The notes beneath the pieces were generated by a model that saw only the letters and a list, made by a program, of their open reading frames with translations, was not told the origin of the DNA and made no database searches. Both the position numbers and the translations under genes were made by a program. Below, piece after piece: positions 7,461-15,370 of a DNA stretch of 49,920 nt; the first letter of the stretch is position 1; the number at the start of each line of letters is the position of its first letter. The DNA is from CAYILR01 sp964364175 (GTDB lineage Bacteria > Bdellovibrionota > UBA1018). The stretch spans positions 1-49,920 of the forward strand of contig CAYILR010000032.1 of assembly GCA_964364175.1 (NCBI GenBank). The letters run 5' to 3'.

Positions 7461-9847
7461 CCTTGGGATGCAAGCAGATTTGGCGTTTATGCATGCTGGG
7501 CCTTGTCCTTGGATTGGGGCAAGTTTCTGCGCAGGCAGCGATTCCCGATTCTTGGAAAGGTAAAAACGTCCAGTCGATCGAGTTTCAAGGACTCAAGCGG
7601 ATTGAGAAAGACGCTGTTCTCGGAAAAATCATCACAAAAACCGGCCAACCTTTTTCTGCTGAGCAAGCCAAGTCCGATATCCAGATCCTTTTTGGGATGG
7701 GATATTTCGATGACATCGATGTTTTTGGAGAGGTTGGACCGGATGGGCTCAAGCTTCAATATCGAGTGAAAGAACGTCCCGTAATCGCCGTTATTGATTT
7801 TGACGGAAACGAACAAATCAGCGATAGCGATCTCAAAGAAAAAATTAAAGTCAAAGAATGGTCCATCCTGGATTTGAATAAAATCCAAGAAGATGTCGAG
7901 ATTTTGCAAAAAACCTATGAAGAAAAAGGCTACTACCTGACCAAAATCAAATTCGACGTCAAACCGCATCAAGTGGATGGCAAGGATCAAGAAGATCAAG
8001 TGGATGTGACTTATCGTGTCAGCGATTATGACCGGATTCAGATCAAAAAAATCACGTTCTTGAACAACAAGATTTTTTCGGATGAGCAGCTCAAGGGTGT
8101 TTTAGGCGAAACTCGCGAGGGAAATGCGCTTTCGTTCGTCACTAACTCAGGGAATTTCAAAGAGTCGATGTTCAAACAGGATTTGCAGCGACTGACCTAT
8201 TGGTATCTGGACCATGGGTATGTGAAATTCCGCTACGAAAACCCTGTGGTTACCGTCAGCGATGACAAGCGTTGGATCTACATCTCGATCTATGTCGAGG
8301 AGGGTGATCGCTACAAAATGGGCAAGACAGACTTCAGTGGCGATTTGCTTTTTAGTAAAGACGAGCTGATGCAGGACCACCAGTTGACGGAGGGTGAATG
8401 GTTCAGCCTGACGAAGAGAAACGGCGATATTCAAAGGCTCACAGAAAAATATCAGGATTTGGGTTACGCGTTCGTGAACGTGAATCCAAAAATGGATTTT
8501 CACGATGACGTGAAAACTCTCGACATGGATTACCAATTTGAGAAGGGCCACCTGGTTCACTTTGGTGATATTTTTGTCACTGGGAACTCAAAGACTCACG
8601 ACAAAGTCATCCGGCGAGAGCTGAAGATCAAAGAAGGCGAGCTCTATAGCGGAAGCAAAATGCGGATCTCGAAAGAGAATGTGGAGCGCTTGGGTTATTT
8701 TGCTCCGGGAGAAGTGATCTTTAATCAAAAAACGCCCAAGGGTCGACCTGATATTCTGGATATTGAAATTCAGATCAAGGAACGCTCGACGGGTACTGTG
8801 ACGTTAGGTGCGGGGTATGGAACTCAGCAGGGATTTTTCTTGCAAGGCCAAGTTTCGGAAATCAATTTATTTGGGCGCGGACAGTCTGTCACTGCGACGG
8901 GGACCTATACGCTGGGAGGAAATCGCCCAAAATTAGATCGAGTGATCCAGCGGTCTTTTAATCTAAATTTCACGGATCCTTATGCTTTCGACACGCGCTT
9001 CATTGCGGGTGGTGATTTGTTCTGGATGGTTCAACCGATTTTGCTCAAGTACAATATGCGAAAATTGGGTACGAACGCACGGGTAGGACATCCCATCTTT
9101 GATTATACCAATACCTATTTGACCTACAAACACGAGTACATGAAGCTGATTACTTCGGAGTCTTATGTGGATCAGTCCGAAATCGATGCCGACGAGGGGC
9201 TCTTGTCGAGTTTGGTTTTCAACGTGATTCGCGACAAGAGAAATAATCGTTTTGAGACGACGAGTGGCAACTATCAAAACGTATCACTTGAGACCGCAGG
9301 ACTGGCAGGAACGAAACACTTTGTGAAGGCGGTGGCGAATAACCGATTTTACACAAAAATTGTGGGAGATTTGGTTTTAAGGCACAACATCGAAGTCGGA
9401 AGCATTTTTAAAGTCGTTCCTTATCCTGTTCCGCCTTCGGATCGATTCTACTTGGGGGGTACATCCAGTCTGCGCGGATTTGGACAGCAGTCGGTGGCTC
9501 CGTATAAAACCAAGTACATAAAAGATCCAGTCACTCAGAAGCCCATCTTATCGCAACCCATCCGAGAGCCTTACGGAGGAAATTCAGAATTCTTGACGAT
9601 GCTGGAATTCGAATATCCCATCGTCAAGGACATTGGGCTCAAGGCTGTGACTTTCTATGATTTGGGTAATGTTTTTAAAGAAACCATGCCGGATCTGAGC
9701 AATTTCACGCTGCGCTCCGATTTCGGTGTCGGAATCCGCTGGTTCTCGCCTTTGGGTCCTCTGCGATTTGAGTGGGGATTCCCGTTGGCTCGGAGAGAGG
9801 GCGAAGACGAATTCATGTTCCAGTTCATGATCGGCCCGCCGTTCTAG
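7457..9847 (+). CDS. bamA: outer membrane protein assembly factor BamA
   Basis: Core of the machinery that folds beta-barrels into the outer membrane. The 796-residue protein has a signal peptide (cleavage after about residue 27, AQA-AIPDS). POTRA domains extend to about 425 (repeated VxFxGNxxxxDxxL-like units such as IDFDGNEQISDSDL and IFVTGNSKTHDKVI), followed by a 16-strand barrel. The loop-6 motif appears as LRGF in GGTSSLRGFGQQ, and the chain ends in the usual aromatic residue (FMIGPPF). It overlaps lolD by ATGA. A structured repeat element begins 11 nt after the stop, separating it from ompH. Confidence 0.95.
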   Translation: MTLGCKQIWRLCMLGLVLGLGQVSAQAAIPDSWKGKNVQSIEFQGLKRIEKDAVLGKIITKTGQPFSAEQAKSDIQILFGMGYFDDIDVFGEVGPDGLKLQYRVKERPVIAVIDFDGNEQISDSDLKEKIKVKEWSILDLNKIQEDVEILQKTYEEKGYYLTKIKFDVKPHQVDGKDQEDQVDVTYRVSDYDRIQIKKITFLNNKIFSDEQLKGVLGETREGNALSFVTNSGNFKESMFKQDLQRLTYWYLDHGYVKFRYENPVVTVSDDKRWIYISIYVEEGDRYKMGKTDFSGDLLFSKDELMQDHQLTEGEWFSLTKRNGDIQRLTEKYQDLGYAFVNVNPKMDFHDDVKTLDMDYQFEKGHLVHFGDIFVTGNSKTHDKVIRRELKIKEGELYSGSKMRISKENVERLGYFAPGEVIFNQKTPKGRPDILDIEIQIKERSTGTVTLGAGYGTQQGFFLQGQVSEINLFGRGQSVTATGTYTLGGNRPKLDRVIQRSFNLNFTDPYAFDTRFIAGGDLFWMVQPILLKYNMRKLGTNARVGHPIFDYTNTYLTYKHEYMKLITSESYVDQSEIDADEGLLSSLVFNVIRDKRNNRFETTSGNYQNVSLETAGLAGTKHFVKAVANNRFYTKIVGDLVLRHNIEVGSIFKVVPYPVPPSDRFYLGGTSSLRGFGQQSVAPYKTKYIKDPVTQKPILSQPIREPYGGNSEFLTMLEFEYPIVKDIGLKAVTFYDLGNVFKETMPDLSNFTLRSDFGVGIRWFSPLGPLRFEWGFPLARREGEDEFMFQFMIGPPF

Positions 9848-9858
9848 ACTTTCAGGAG

Positions 9859-9983
9859 ATTTCTATCCGGCTGAATTTTTTATTCCGGATACCCGCTCCG
9901 AACTTCCTGTTCTCACGCTAAAGCCGCATCGTGCGGCCGCGTGAACCGGGTATCCGAAACAAAAAATCCAACCGGATAGAAAT
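9859..9983 (+). repeat. structured three-way-junction repeat element, copy A
   Basis: The outer stem pairs 9859-9895 with 9947-9983 (33 of 37 positions). Inside are hairpin 1 at 9900-9912 (GAAC-TTCCT-GTTC), then helix TCACGC (9913-9918) with GCGTGA (9939-9944), enclosing a TAAA linker and the hairpin GCCGCA-TCG-TGCGGC (9923-9937). It shares this layout with copies B, C and D. It lies just after the bamA stop, so a role in RNA 3'-end formation or stability is possible, but no U-tract follows the right arm. Confidence 0.85.
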
Positions 9984-10098
9984 TTACTCAATCATCCAAA
10001 ACGGTAGACCGATACTTCCTTCCATTGATCGGAGAGCGGGATCCCGTTCAATGGAAGAAGAAAGAAACCCCCATTCAACAGGTGAAATAGCCAGACGA

Positions 10099-10235
10099 AA
10101 AATTTCTCGGGCATTTGGTCTTTTTTGTGTGCGGGTACCCGCTTCTCGCGGCCGCACGATGCGGCTTGAGCGAGAGGGCTGGATGCCCGCAGCGGCGTAC
10201 CCGACACAAAAAAGATCAAATCGACCGGAAATTTT
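10099..10235 (-). repeat. structured three-way-junction repeat element, copy B
   Basis: Same architecture as copy A but on the opposite strand, 115 nt away in the same intergenic gap. On the plus strand: helix TCTCGC (10144-10149) with GCGAGA (10070-series position 10170-10175), enclosing GCCGCA-CGA-TGCGGC (10151-10165), then the hairpin GGGC-TGGAT-GCCC (10176-10188). The outer stem runs from about 10099 to 10140 and 10191 to 10235 with small bulges. Helix 2 is TCTCGC/GCGAGA here instead of TCACGC/GCGTGA in copy A, so pairing is kept while the bases change. The interval 9848-10308 holds copies A and B and no gene that I can support. Confidence 0.85.
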
Positions 10236-10308
10236 CTGTGTGGCAAAGCGTACCTGTTGAATTTGTATGGGGTTTATGGTTCTGTAAACACACAGGAGAT
10301 TCTGGAAA

Positions 10309-10839
10309 ATGTTGAGAAATTGGATTGTTTTGTCGGCTGTGATGTCGGTGTTTGGCTCTGTTGGCGTGGCTCATGCCGCGGCTGAAGAAATCAAGATTGG
10401 GACTGTGGACATGCAGAAGGCTCTCCACACAGTTGATTTAGGCAAGAAGGCCAAGGCTCAACTCGACAAAGAAGTTGAAGCTAAGAAAAAAGAAATTCAG
10501 ACCGAAGAAAGCGCGATCAAAAAAGCGGGCGAAGAGTTTCGCAAAAAATCTTTGGTTCTCAGCGAAGATGCACGCGCCAAAAAACAAGGTGAGTTGCAAG
10601 AGCGCGTGATGAAGTTGCAAGAGCTGGCTGGGCGTAGCCAGATGGAGCTTCAGCAGAAAGAGCGGGAGTTGACGGAGCCTTTGATTGGAAAATTGCGCGG
10701 CGTGATTTCTGAAATTGCCAAACAAAAAGGTTACGGCCTGGTTCTTGAGAAGAACGAAAATTCCGTTTTGTTCTCACTCGAAAAAGATGATTTGACAGAC
10801 GAAGTAATTGGTCAATTCAACAAGTTGAACAAAGGTTGA
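10309..10839 (+). CDS. ompH: periplasmic OmpH/Skp-family chaperone
   Basis: Skp holds unfolded outer-membrane proteins in the periplasm on the way to BamA. The 176-residue chain starts with a signal peptide (cleavage after AHA, about residue 23), followed by the family's small beta strand (IKIGTVDMQKAL). A long, highly charged coiled coil from about 45 to 125 is rich in Lys, Glu and Ala and forms the tentacles. A C-terminal segment (KGYGLVLEKNENSVLF) returns to the trimer body. AGGAG 10 nt before the ATG is a strong ribosome site. Its place between bamA and lpxD is the classic order. It heads the lipid A run, ending 7 nt before lpxD. Confidence 0.92.
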   Translation: MLRNWIVLSAVMSVFGSVGVAHAAAEEIKIGTVDMQKALHTVDLGKKAKAQLDKEVEAKKKEIQTEESAIKKAGEEFRKKSLVLSEDARAKKQGELQERVMKLQELAGRSQMELQQKERELTEPLIGKLRGVISEIAKQKGYGLVLEKNENSVLFSLEKDDLTDEVIGQFNKLNKG

Positions 10840-10846
10840 TTCTAAA

Positions 10847-11944
10847 ATGCCGAATTCGTTGGCCGATATCCTCAGCTGGACGGGGGGAGAGTGGGTCAAT
10901 CGAGACGAGTTCTCGGGGCGTGAACCTGTATCTATTTTGGTTCAACGTCCTGCACAGATCCGTGGCGCACAGAAGACTGAGATCGTTTTTTTCTTTTCCA
11001 AGGATTATCAGCAAGACCTTCTTCAATCTTCACCAGGGATTTTGCTGACGGCACCGCCTTTCGTGGAGCCCTTGAAAAAATCTGGGCTGCCACTTTGGAA
11101 ATCTGCTGCGGTGATCGCGTGCGCAGATCCCTATTATGCGATGGCCTTAGTGACGGGTCGAATGGCGAGTGCACTCAGTTCTGTTGTGCATCAGCAGTCT
11201 CCAGAAAAAACTGAAATTCATCCCAGCGCTGTGGTGGATCCCTCTGCTCGAGTGGGCAATCGAGTTCGGATTGGTGCGAATTGCGTGGTGGAAAAAGGAT
11301 CCGAGATTGCCGATGGAGTCGTGCTCTATCCAGGTGTTTACATCGGTCCTCAAGTCAAGATTGGCAAAGACACCGTGATTTTTCCTCGTGTGAGTGTTTA
11401 TGAAATGAGCCAGATCGGGTCGCGTACACGCATCCATGCAGGTGCAGTGATCGGTGCCGACGGATTTGGGTATGCCCCCAAGCGATCTGGGAAAACGGTG
11501 ACGGGTCATCAAAAAATCTATCATACTGGTCGAGTGGTGATTGGTGACGATGTGGAGATCGGTGCCAACAGCTGCATTGATCGTGCAACTTTTGGCGAAA
11601 CTCGAATCGAGAATCAAGCCAAGCTCGACAATCTGGTTCAAGTCGGCCACAACGCAGTGATTGGAGAGGGTACGATTCTCTGCGGTTGCGTGGCGGTGGC
11701 GGGTAGCGCCGAAATCGGGCGCTATGTCTATGTGGGTGGCCTCGCAGGCGTCACCAACGTTCGCGTGGGTGACGGTGCGCTGATTGCTGCAATGACCCTG
11801 GTGTCCAAGGATGTACCGGCGGGAGGAACAGCGGTCGGGAATCCTCAGCGTGAACAAAAAGAGCATTTTCGAGCGCATGCTACTTTGAACCGGCTCGCTG
11901 AAAAAAAATCAGAAAAAAAGAATGAGAGAAAAACACATGACTGA
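10847..11944 (+). CDS. lpxD: UDP-3-O-(3-hydroxyacyl)glucosamine N-acyltransferase LpxD
   Basis: Third step of lipid A synthesis: adds the 2-N hydroxyacyl chain from acyl-ACP. In 365 residues there is an N-terminal uridine-binding domain (about 1-110), then a left-handed beta-helix of hexapeptide repeats from about 122 to 335 (IHPSAVV, VRIGANCVV, VKIGKDTVI). The catalytic His is in NLVQVGHNAVIG (His268). The chain ends in a Lys/Glu-rich tail (KKSEKKNERK). It lies 7 nt after ompH and its stop overlaps the likely fabZ ATG by 8 nt. Family members are usually about 340 residues, so length is normal. Confidence 0.94.
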   Translation: MPNSLADILSWTGGEWVNRDEFSGREPVSILVQRPAQIRGAQKTEIVFFFSKDYQQDLLQSSPGILLTAPPFVEPLKKSGLPLWKSAAVIACADPYYAMALVTGRMASALSSVVHQQSPEKTEIHPSAVVDPSARVGNRVRIGANCVVEKGSEIADGVVLYPGVYIGPQVKIGKDTVIFPRVSVYEMSQIGSRTRIHAGAVIGADGFGYAPKRSGKTVTGHQKIYHTGRVVIGDDVEIGANSCIDRATFGETRIENQAKLDNLVQVGHNAVIGEGTILCGCVAVAGSAEIGRYVYVGGLAGVTNVRVGDGALIAAMTLVSKDVPAGGTAVGNPQREQKEHFRAHATLNRLAEKKSEKKNERKTHD

Positions 11945-12479
11945 AAAATCTCCTGGGAGATATTTTCTCAACAGTGATCAGGTACAAAAATATCTGCCAC
12001 AACGACCGCCTTTCCTGATGATTGATCGCGTCCTGGAAATTAATCCCACCGGTTCACTTTCCAATTTAGCGGGAGATTCCTCCAAAGAAGGAATCCGAGT
12101 GGTGACGCAGAAATGCGTTTCGGTGAACGAACCTCATTTCGTCGGCCACTTTCCGGGATTTGCGCTGATGCCGGGCGTTTTGCTCATCGAAGCCATGGCG
12201 CAGACGGCTAGCTTCTCTCTTTATCCTTATCTTGAAAAAGACATCGAAAAGCTCTCGCGTGAATTCCAGTGCGTGCTGGTCGGAGTTGACGGTGCGCGAT
12301 TCAGGCGTCCGGTAGTTCCCGGAGATGTTTTGATCATTGAGTCCAAGGTGACAAAATGCCGAGGGAAACTTTGGATTTTCGATGTTCAAGTGACCGTTGA
12401 AAATCAAAAAGTCGCAGAAGCACAAATTATGGCTAATTTATTACTCAAAGGCGATGGCCTAGAGAGGAAATCCTCATGA
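11937..12479 (+). CDS. fabZ: 3-hydroxyacyl-[acyl-carrier-protein] dehydratase FabZ
   Basis: Hot-dog-fold dehydratase of type II fatty acid synthesis; it competes with LpxA and LpxD for 3-hydroxyacyl-ACP, which explains its place in lpx operons. The catalytic His and Glu are in GHFPGFALMPGVLLIEAMAQ (His71, Glu85). The ATG at 11922 would add five residues; I chose 11937 because GAGAG lies about 9 nt upstream and it gives an ATGACTGA overlap with lpxD. At 180 residues it is somewhat longer than E. coli FabZ (151), with additions at both ends. It overlaps lpxA by ATGA. Confidence 0.92.
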   Translation: MTEKSPGRYFLNSDQVQKYLPQRPPFLMIDRVLEINPTGSLSNLAGDSSKEGIRVVTQKCVSVNEPHFVGHFPGFALMPGVLLIEAMAQTASFSLYPYLEKDIEKLSREFQCVLVGVDGARFRRPVVPGDVLIIESKVTKCRGKLWIFDVQVTVENQKVAEAQIMANLLLKGDGLERKSS

Positions 12480-13249
12480 TTCATCCAACAGCGCAAATTC
12501 ATCCGAAAGCCGAACTCGACCAATCAGTGGAAGTGGGACCTTGGTGCATCGTGGGAGCCAATGCCAGAATCGCGAAGGGGACTCGATTGATCAGTCACGT
12601 GATCGTCGACGGTTGGACTCAGCTTGGCGAAGACAACGTGGTTTATCCTTTTTCTGTTTTAGGTGCGGTTCCACAGGACCTGAAATACAAAGGCGAGCCG
12701 ACCAAGCTGCTCATCGGAAATCGAAACACGATTCGGGAATCAGTGACTGCGAATTTGGGAACCGTGGGCGGTGGCGGCGTGACGAAAGTCGGAGATGATT
12801 GCTTGCTCATGGCATACACCCACCTGGGTCACGATTGCATCATCGGGAATCACGTGGTGATTGCCAACTACGGAGGTTTGGCAGGGCATGTGACTATCGA
12901 GGATCATGCGATCATCGGTGGAATGACCGGGATTTCTCAATTCGTGAGAGTCGGCGCGCACTCGTACATTGGGGGACAGTCGGGTTTGGAAAGAGATGTT
13001 CCTCCGTTTGTGGTCGCAATGGGATCTCGTCCCACAACAGTGAAGGGAACCAATATTGTGGGTCTTCGCAGACGTGGATACGCAGCGGATGTGATTCAGA
13101 AAATCAATGAGACGGTGAAATTATGGGGACGGTCTGATGTTCAGAAAGAGCAATGCTTGCTCGAAATCGAATCTCAATATGGCGAGTACGAAGAAATCCG
13201 TCAGTTCATCAGCTTCATCCGGAAAAGTGAAACAGGAGTAGTTCGTTAA
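12476..13249 (+). CDS. lpxA: UDP-N-acetylglucosamine O-acyltransferase LpxA
   Basis: First step of lipid A synthesis. The 257 residues start with the hexapeptide beta-helix (IHPTAQIHPKAEL) and end with the alpha-helical domain containing GLRRRGYAADVI. The catalytic His is in THLGHDC (His119), and PQDLKYKGEPTK is the usual substrate loop. Two positions differ from the E. coli enzyme: the IHRGT stretch after RESVT reads ANLGT, and the His before QF is Ser (GISQFV). The fold and catalytic base look intact, so donor or acceptor preference could differ. It overlaps fabZ by ATGA and runs straight into lpxB. Confidence 0.93.
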   Translation: MIHPTAQIHPKAELDQSVEVGPWCIVGANARIAKGTRLISHVIVDGWTQLGEDNVVYPFSVLGAVPQDLKYKGEPTKLLIGNRNTIRESVTANLGTVGGGGVTKVGDDCLLMAYTHLGHDCIIGNHVVIANYGGLAGHVTIEDHAIIGGMTGISQFVRVGAHSYIGGQSGLERDVPPFVVAMGSRPTTVKGTNIVGLRRRGYAADVIQKINETVKLWGRSDVQKEQCLLEIESQYGEYEEIRQFISFIRKSETGVVR

Positions 13250-13310
13250 TAAAAAATTCAAAATCCTAGTTTCGGCAGCTGAAGCATCGTCGGACGCACA
13301 TGCGGCGGCT

Positions 13311-14435
13311 TTGCTCAGGGAGTTGCGCGCGCAGCTCCGCGAACAAGGATGGGAACTCGAAGCTTTTGGAATGGGAGGGCCTGCGCTTCAGGCTGAGGGC
13401 CTGGAGACTCTGGTCAATGCGGCGGACTTGCTGTCGATGGGTTTCAGCGAGATCCTATCGCGATTGCCGCGAATCTGGCGTGCATTGAACACTCTCGAAG
13501 AGGCTGCACGCTTGCGCGGACCCATGGCAGCACTGGTCGTCGACTATCCGGATTTTCATTTCCGTCTCGCGCGTCGATTGCAGAAGCTGGGCATTCCTGT
13601 CGTGGATTTCATCCCTCCCAAAGTATGGGTGTGGCGAAAATCGCGCGTGATGCGGATGAAGCAGGTTTTTAGCAAGGTTCTGTGTATTTTTCCCTTTGAA
13701 GAAAAATTTTATGAGGGATCCGGAGTGCCCGCTGTTTATGTCGGCAACCCGCTGATGGATGAATTGCCATTTAAACTCACGCGTGAAGATGCGCGTACTC
13801 GGCTCAAGATCGCCGCGGATGACCGTGCAGTGGTTCTGCTGCCCGGCAGCCGCGAATCCGAACTGAAAATTCACATTCCACTGATGTTGGATGCTGCTGA
13901 AAAATGCGCCGAGATGCTCAGATTGCGTTTGAAGGTATTGGTTCCGCTTCCCGATGCCATCGATCAGCAGCCTTGGCTCGATTCTGTCCTGGCGCAAGTG
14001 GATCACTACGATCATCTGGATGTGAAATTCTCATTTGGCGATGCGCACCTCTGTATGATCGCTGCGGATGCAGGATTAATCAAATCGGGAACCTCGACGC
14101 TTGAGGCAGCACTGCTCGGATGTCCTCACGCTGTGGTTTACAAAACAGGAAAGCTCACCGAGTGGATTTTCAAATACTTGATCCGATACCGAGGCCCTGT
14201 GGGTTTGGTGAATTTGGCGCTCGGTTGGAGAGAGGGTGAACCCTATCGAGCAACGGAATGGATTTGTGATCAAGCAACTGTAGAAAATTTGAAACAAGAA
14301 TTGGTGACGCTCCTGTCGGACGAAAGTTATCGCGCTCAGCTCAAGAAATCTTTTTTGCCGATCCTTCTGGGCCTTTCTGGGAGGAGAGCAAGTGAGTCGG
14401 CAGCCCGCGAAGTTCTGCAATTGGTGACGCTATGA
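13311..14435 (+). CDS. lpxB: lipid-A-disaccharide synthase LpxB (start codon problem)
   Basis: Inverting glycosyltransferase that joins UDP-2,3-diacylglucosamine and lipid X. Typical segments are GMGGPALQAEG, VVDYPDFHFRLA, PPKVWVWRKSR, LLPGSRESE and KSGTSTLEAALLG. The coordinates given use the first available start, a TTG at 13311, but the same frame upstream encodes the conserved N-terminal strand and loop (KILVSAAEASSDAHAAA) back to about 13248 without ATG, GTG or TTG. A good ribosome site, CAGGAG at 13233-13238, precedes that region. One extra G after 13250 would create TAATG overlapping the lpxA stop and the full N-terminus. It overlaps lpxK by ATGA. Confidence 0.9.
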   Translation: MLRELRAQLREQGWELEAFGMGGPALQAEGLETLVNAADLLSMGFSEILSRLPRIWRALNTLEEAARLRGPMAALVVDYPDFHFRLARRLQKLGIPVVDFIPPKVWVWRKSRVMRMKQVFSKVLCIFPFEEKFYEGSGVPAVYVGNPLMDELPFKLTREDARTRLKIAADDRAVVLLPGSRESELKIHIPLMLDAAEKCAEMLRLRLKVLVPLPDAIDQQPWLDSVLAQVDHYDHLDVKFSFGDAHLCMIAADAGLIKSGTSTLEAALLGCPHAVVYKTGKLTEWIFKYLIRYRGPVGLVNLALGWREGEPYRATEWICDQATVENLKQELVTLLSDESYRAQLKKSFLPILLGLSGRRASESAAREVLQLVTL

Positions 14436-15370
14436 TTGCGTTCGTTCTCAAATTCACAGCCTCTCTGGCTTGGTCGTCTCTGAACGTCGTGATGCGTTTG
14501 CTCTTTCAAAAAGGCTGGTTAAAAACAGAAAAAATCCCAGCTTACGTGATCAGTGTCGGGAACTTGCAAGCGGGTGGAGCAGGCAAAACGCCTTTGGTGA
14601 TTCAAGTAGCGCGAGAGGCGATTCAGCGAGGACGAACCGTGTGCATCTTGAGCCGCGGATATGGGAAAGAGGGTTCAGGCGGAATTATTTCGCCCGGTAG
14701 CTCGCACGCTGATCCCAGGGAGTTTGGGGACGAGCCCTCACTGATTCATCAGCAAGTTCCTCAAGCTTGGATTGGTGTTTCCAGCGATCGAATTCGGGCT
14801 TATCGCGAAATTGAGCGGCAGTTGGGACACGCTCCTGATCTGGTCATCTTGGACGATGGGTTTCAGCATTGGAAAATCGCTCGGGATCGGGACGTGCTTG
14901 CGGTGACTTCCACTCGATGGGGGCAGGGGATTTTCAGGGATTTTTATGCAGCTTCAAAAAAAGCGGACTTGGTGGTTTGGAGCAAGGGTTGGGTGCGACC
15001 GGATTGGGTTGCTTCACACTCGTGGACCAAGATCGAATATCAAGTGCCCCGATGCATGGATTCTCAGCGGCGATTTTGGCTGATCTCTGGAGTCGCGGAC
15101 CCGAAAAATGTGCTTCATAGCGTTCAGGATGCTGGGTACGCTGTAGTCAGGCATTTTGCCTTTCCAGACCATGCACAGTACAGCAAATCGGAGGCCGAAA
15201 AACTGATTCTCCAAGCTGAGCAGGCTGGGACTACGCTCTTGATGACAGGAAAGGACGCTGTGAAATGGAAAGCGTTGGGATTCAACGAGAAAAACTGGGT
15301 GTCGCTGGAGCCTCAAGTGGTTTTTCGAGAGGGAACCGAGGCATGGCGGAGAACGTTGTGGGGAGACTAG
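14432..15370 (+). CDS. lpxK: tetraacyldisaccharide 4'-kinase LpxK
   Basis: Inner-membrane kinase that makes lipid IVA by phosphorylating the 4' position of the disaccharide. It has 312 residues with an N-terminal hydrophobic anchor (1-30), the P-loop GNLQAGGAGKTPL (43-55), LSRGYG (73-78) and the catalytic DDGFQH (141-146). DFAFPDH-like FAFPDHAQY and LLMTGKDAVKW follow, as in the family. Translation is coupled to lpxB through ATGA, and the next gene begins inside its 3' end. Confidence 0.93.
   Translation: MIAFVLKFTASLAWSSLNVVMRLLFQKGWLKTEKIPAYVISVGNLQAGGAGKTPLVIQVAREAIQRGRTVCILSRGYGKEGSGGIISPGSSHADPREFGDEPSLIHQQVPQAWIGVSSDRIRAYREIERQLGHAPDLVILDDGFQHWKIARDRDVLAVTSTRWGQGIFRDFYAASKKADLVVWSKGWVRPDWVASHSWTKIEYQVPRCMDSQRRFWLISGVADPKNVLHSVQDAGYAVVRHFAFPDHAQYSKSEAEKLILQAEQAGTTLLMTGKDAVKWKALGFNEKNWVSLEPQVVFREGTEAWRRTLWGD

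Noticed and set aside
9859..10235. Integron attC sites or IS200/IS605 ends for the structured elements
   Set aside because: No attC core motifs, no integrase or Y1 transposase in the window. The alternative of a distant transposase remains open.
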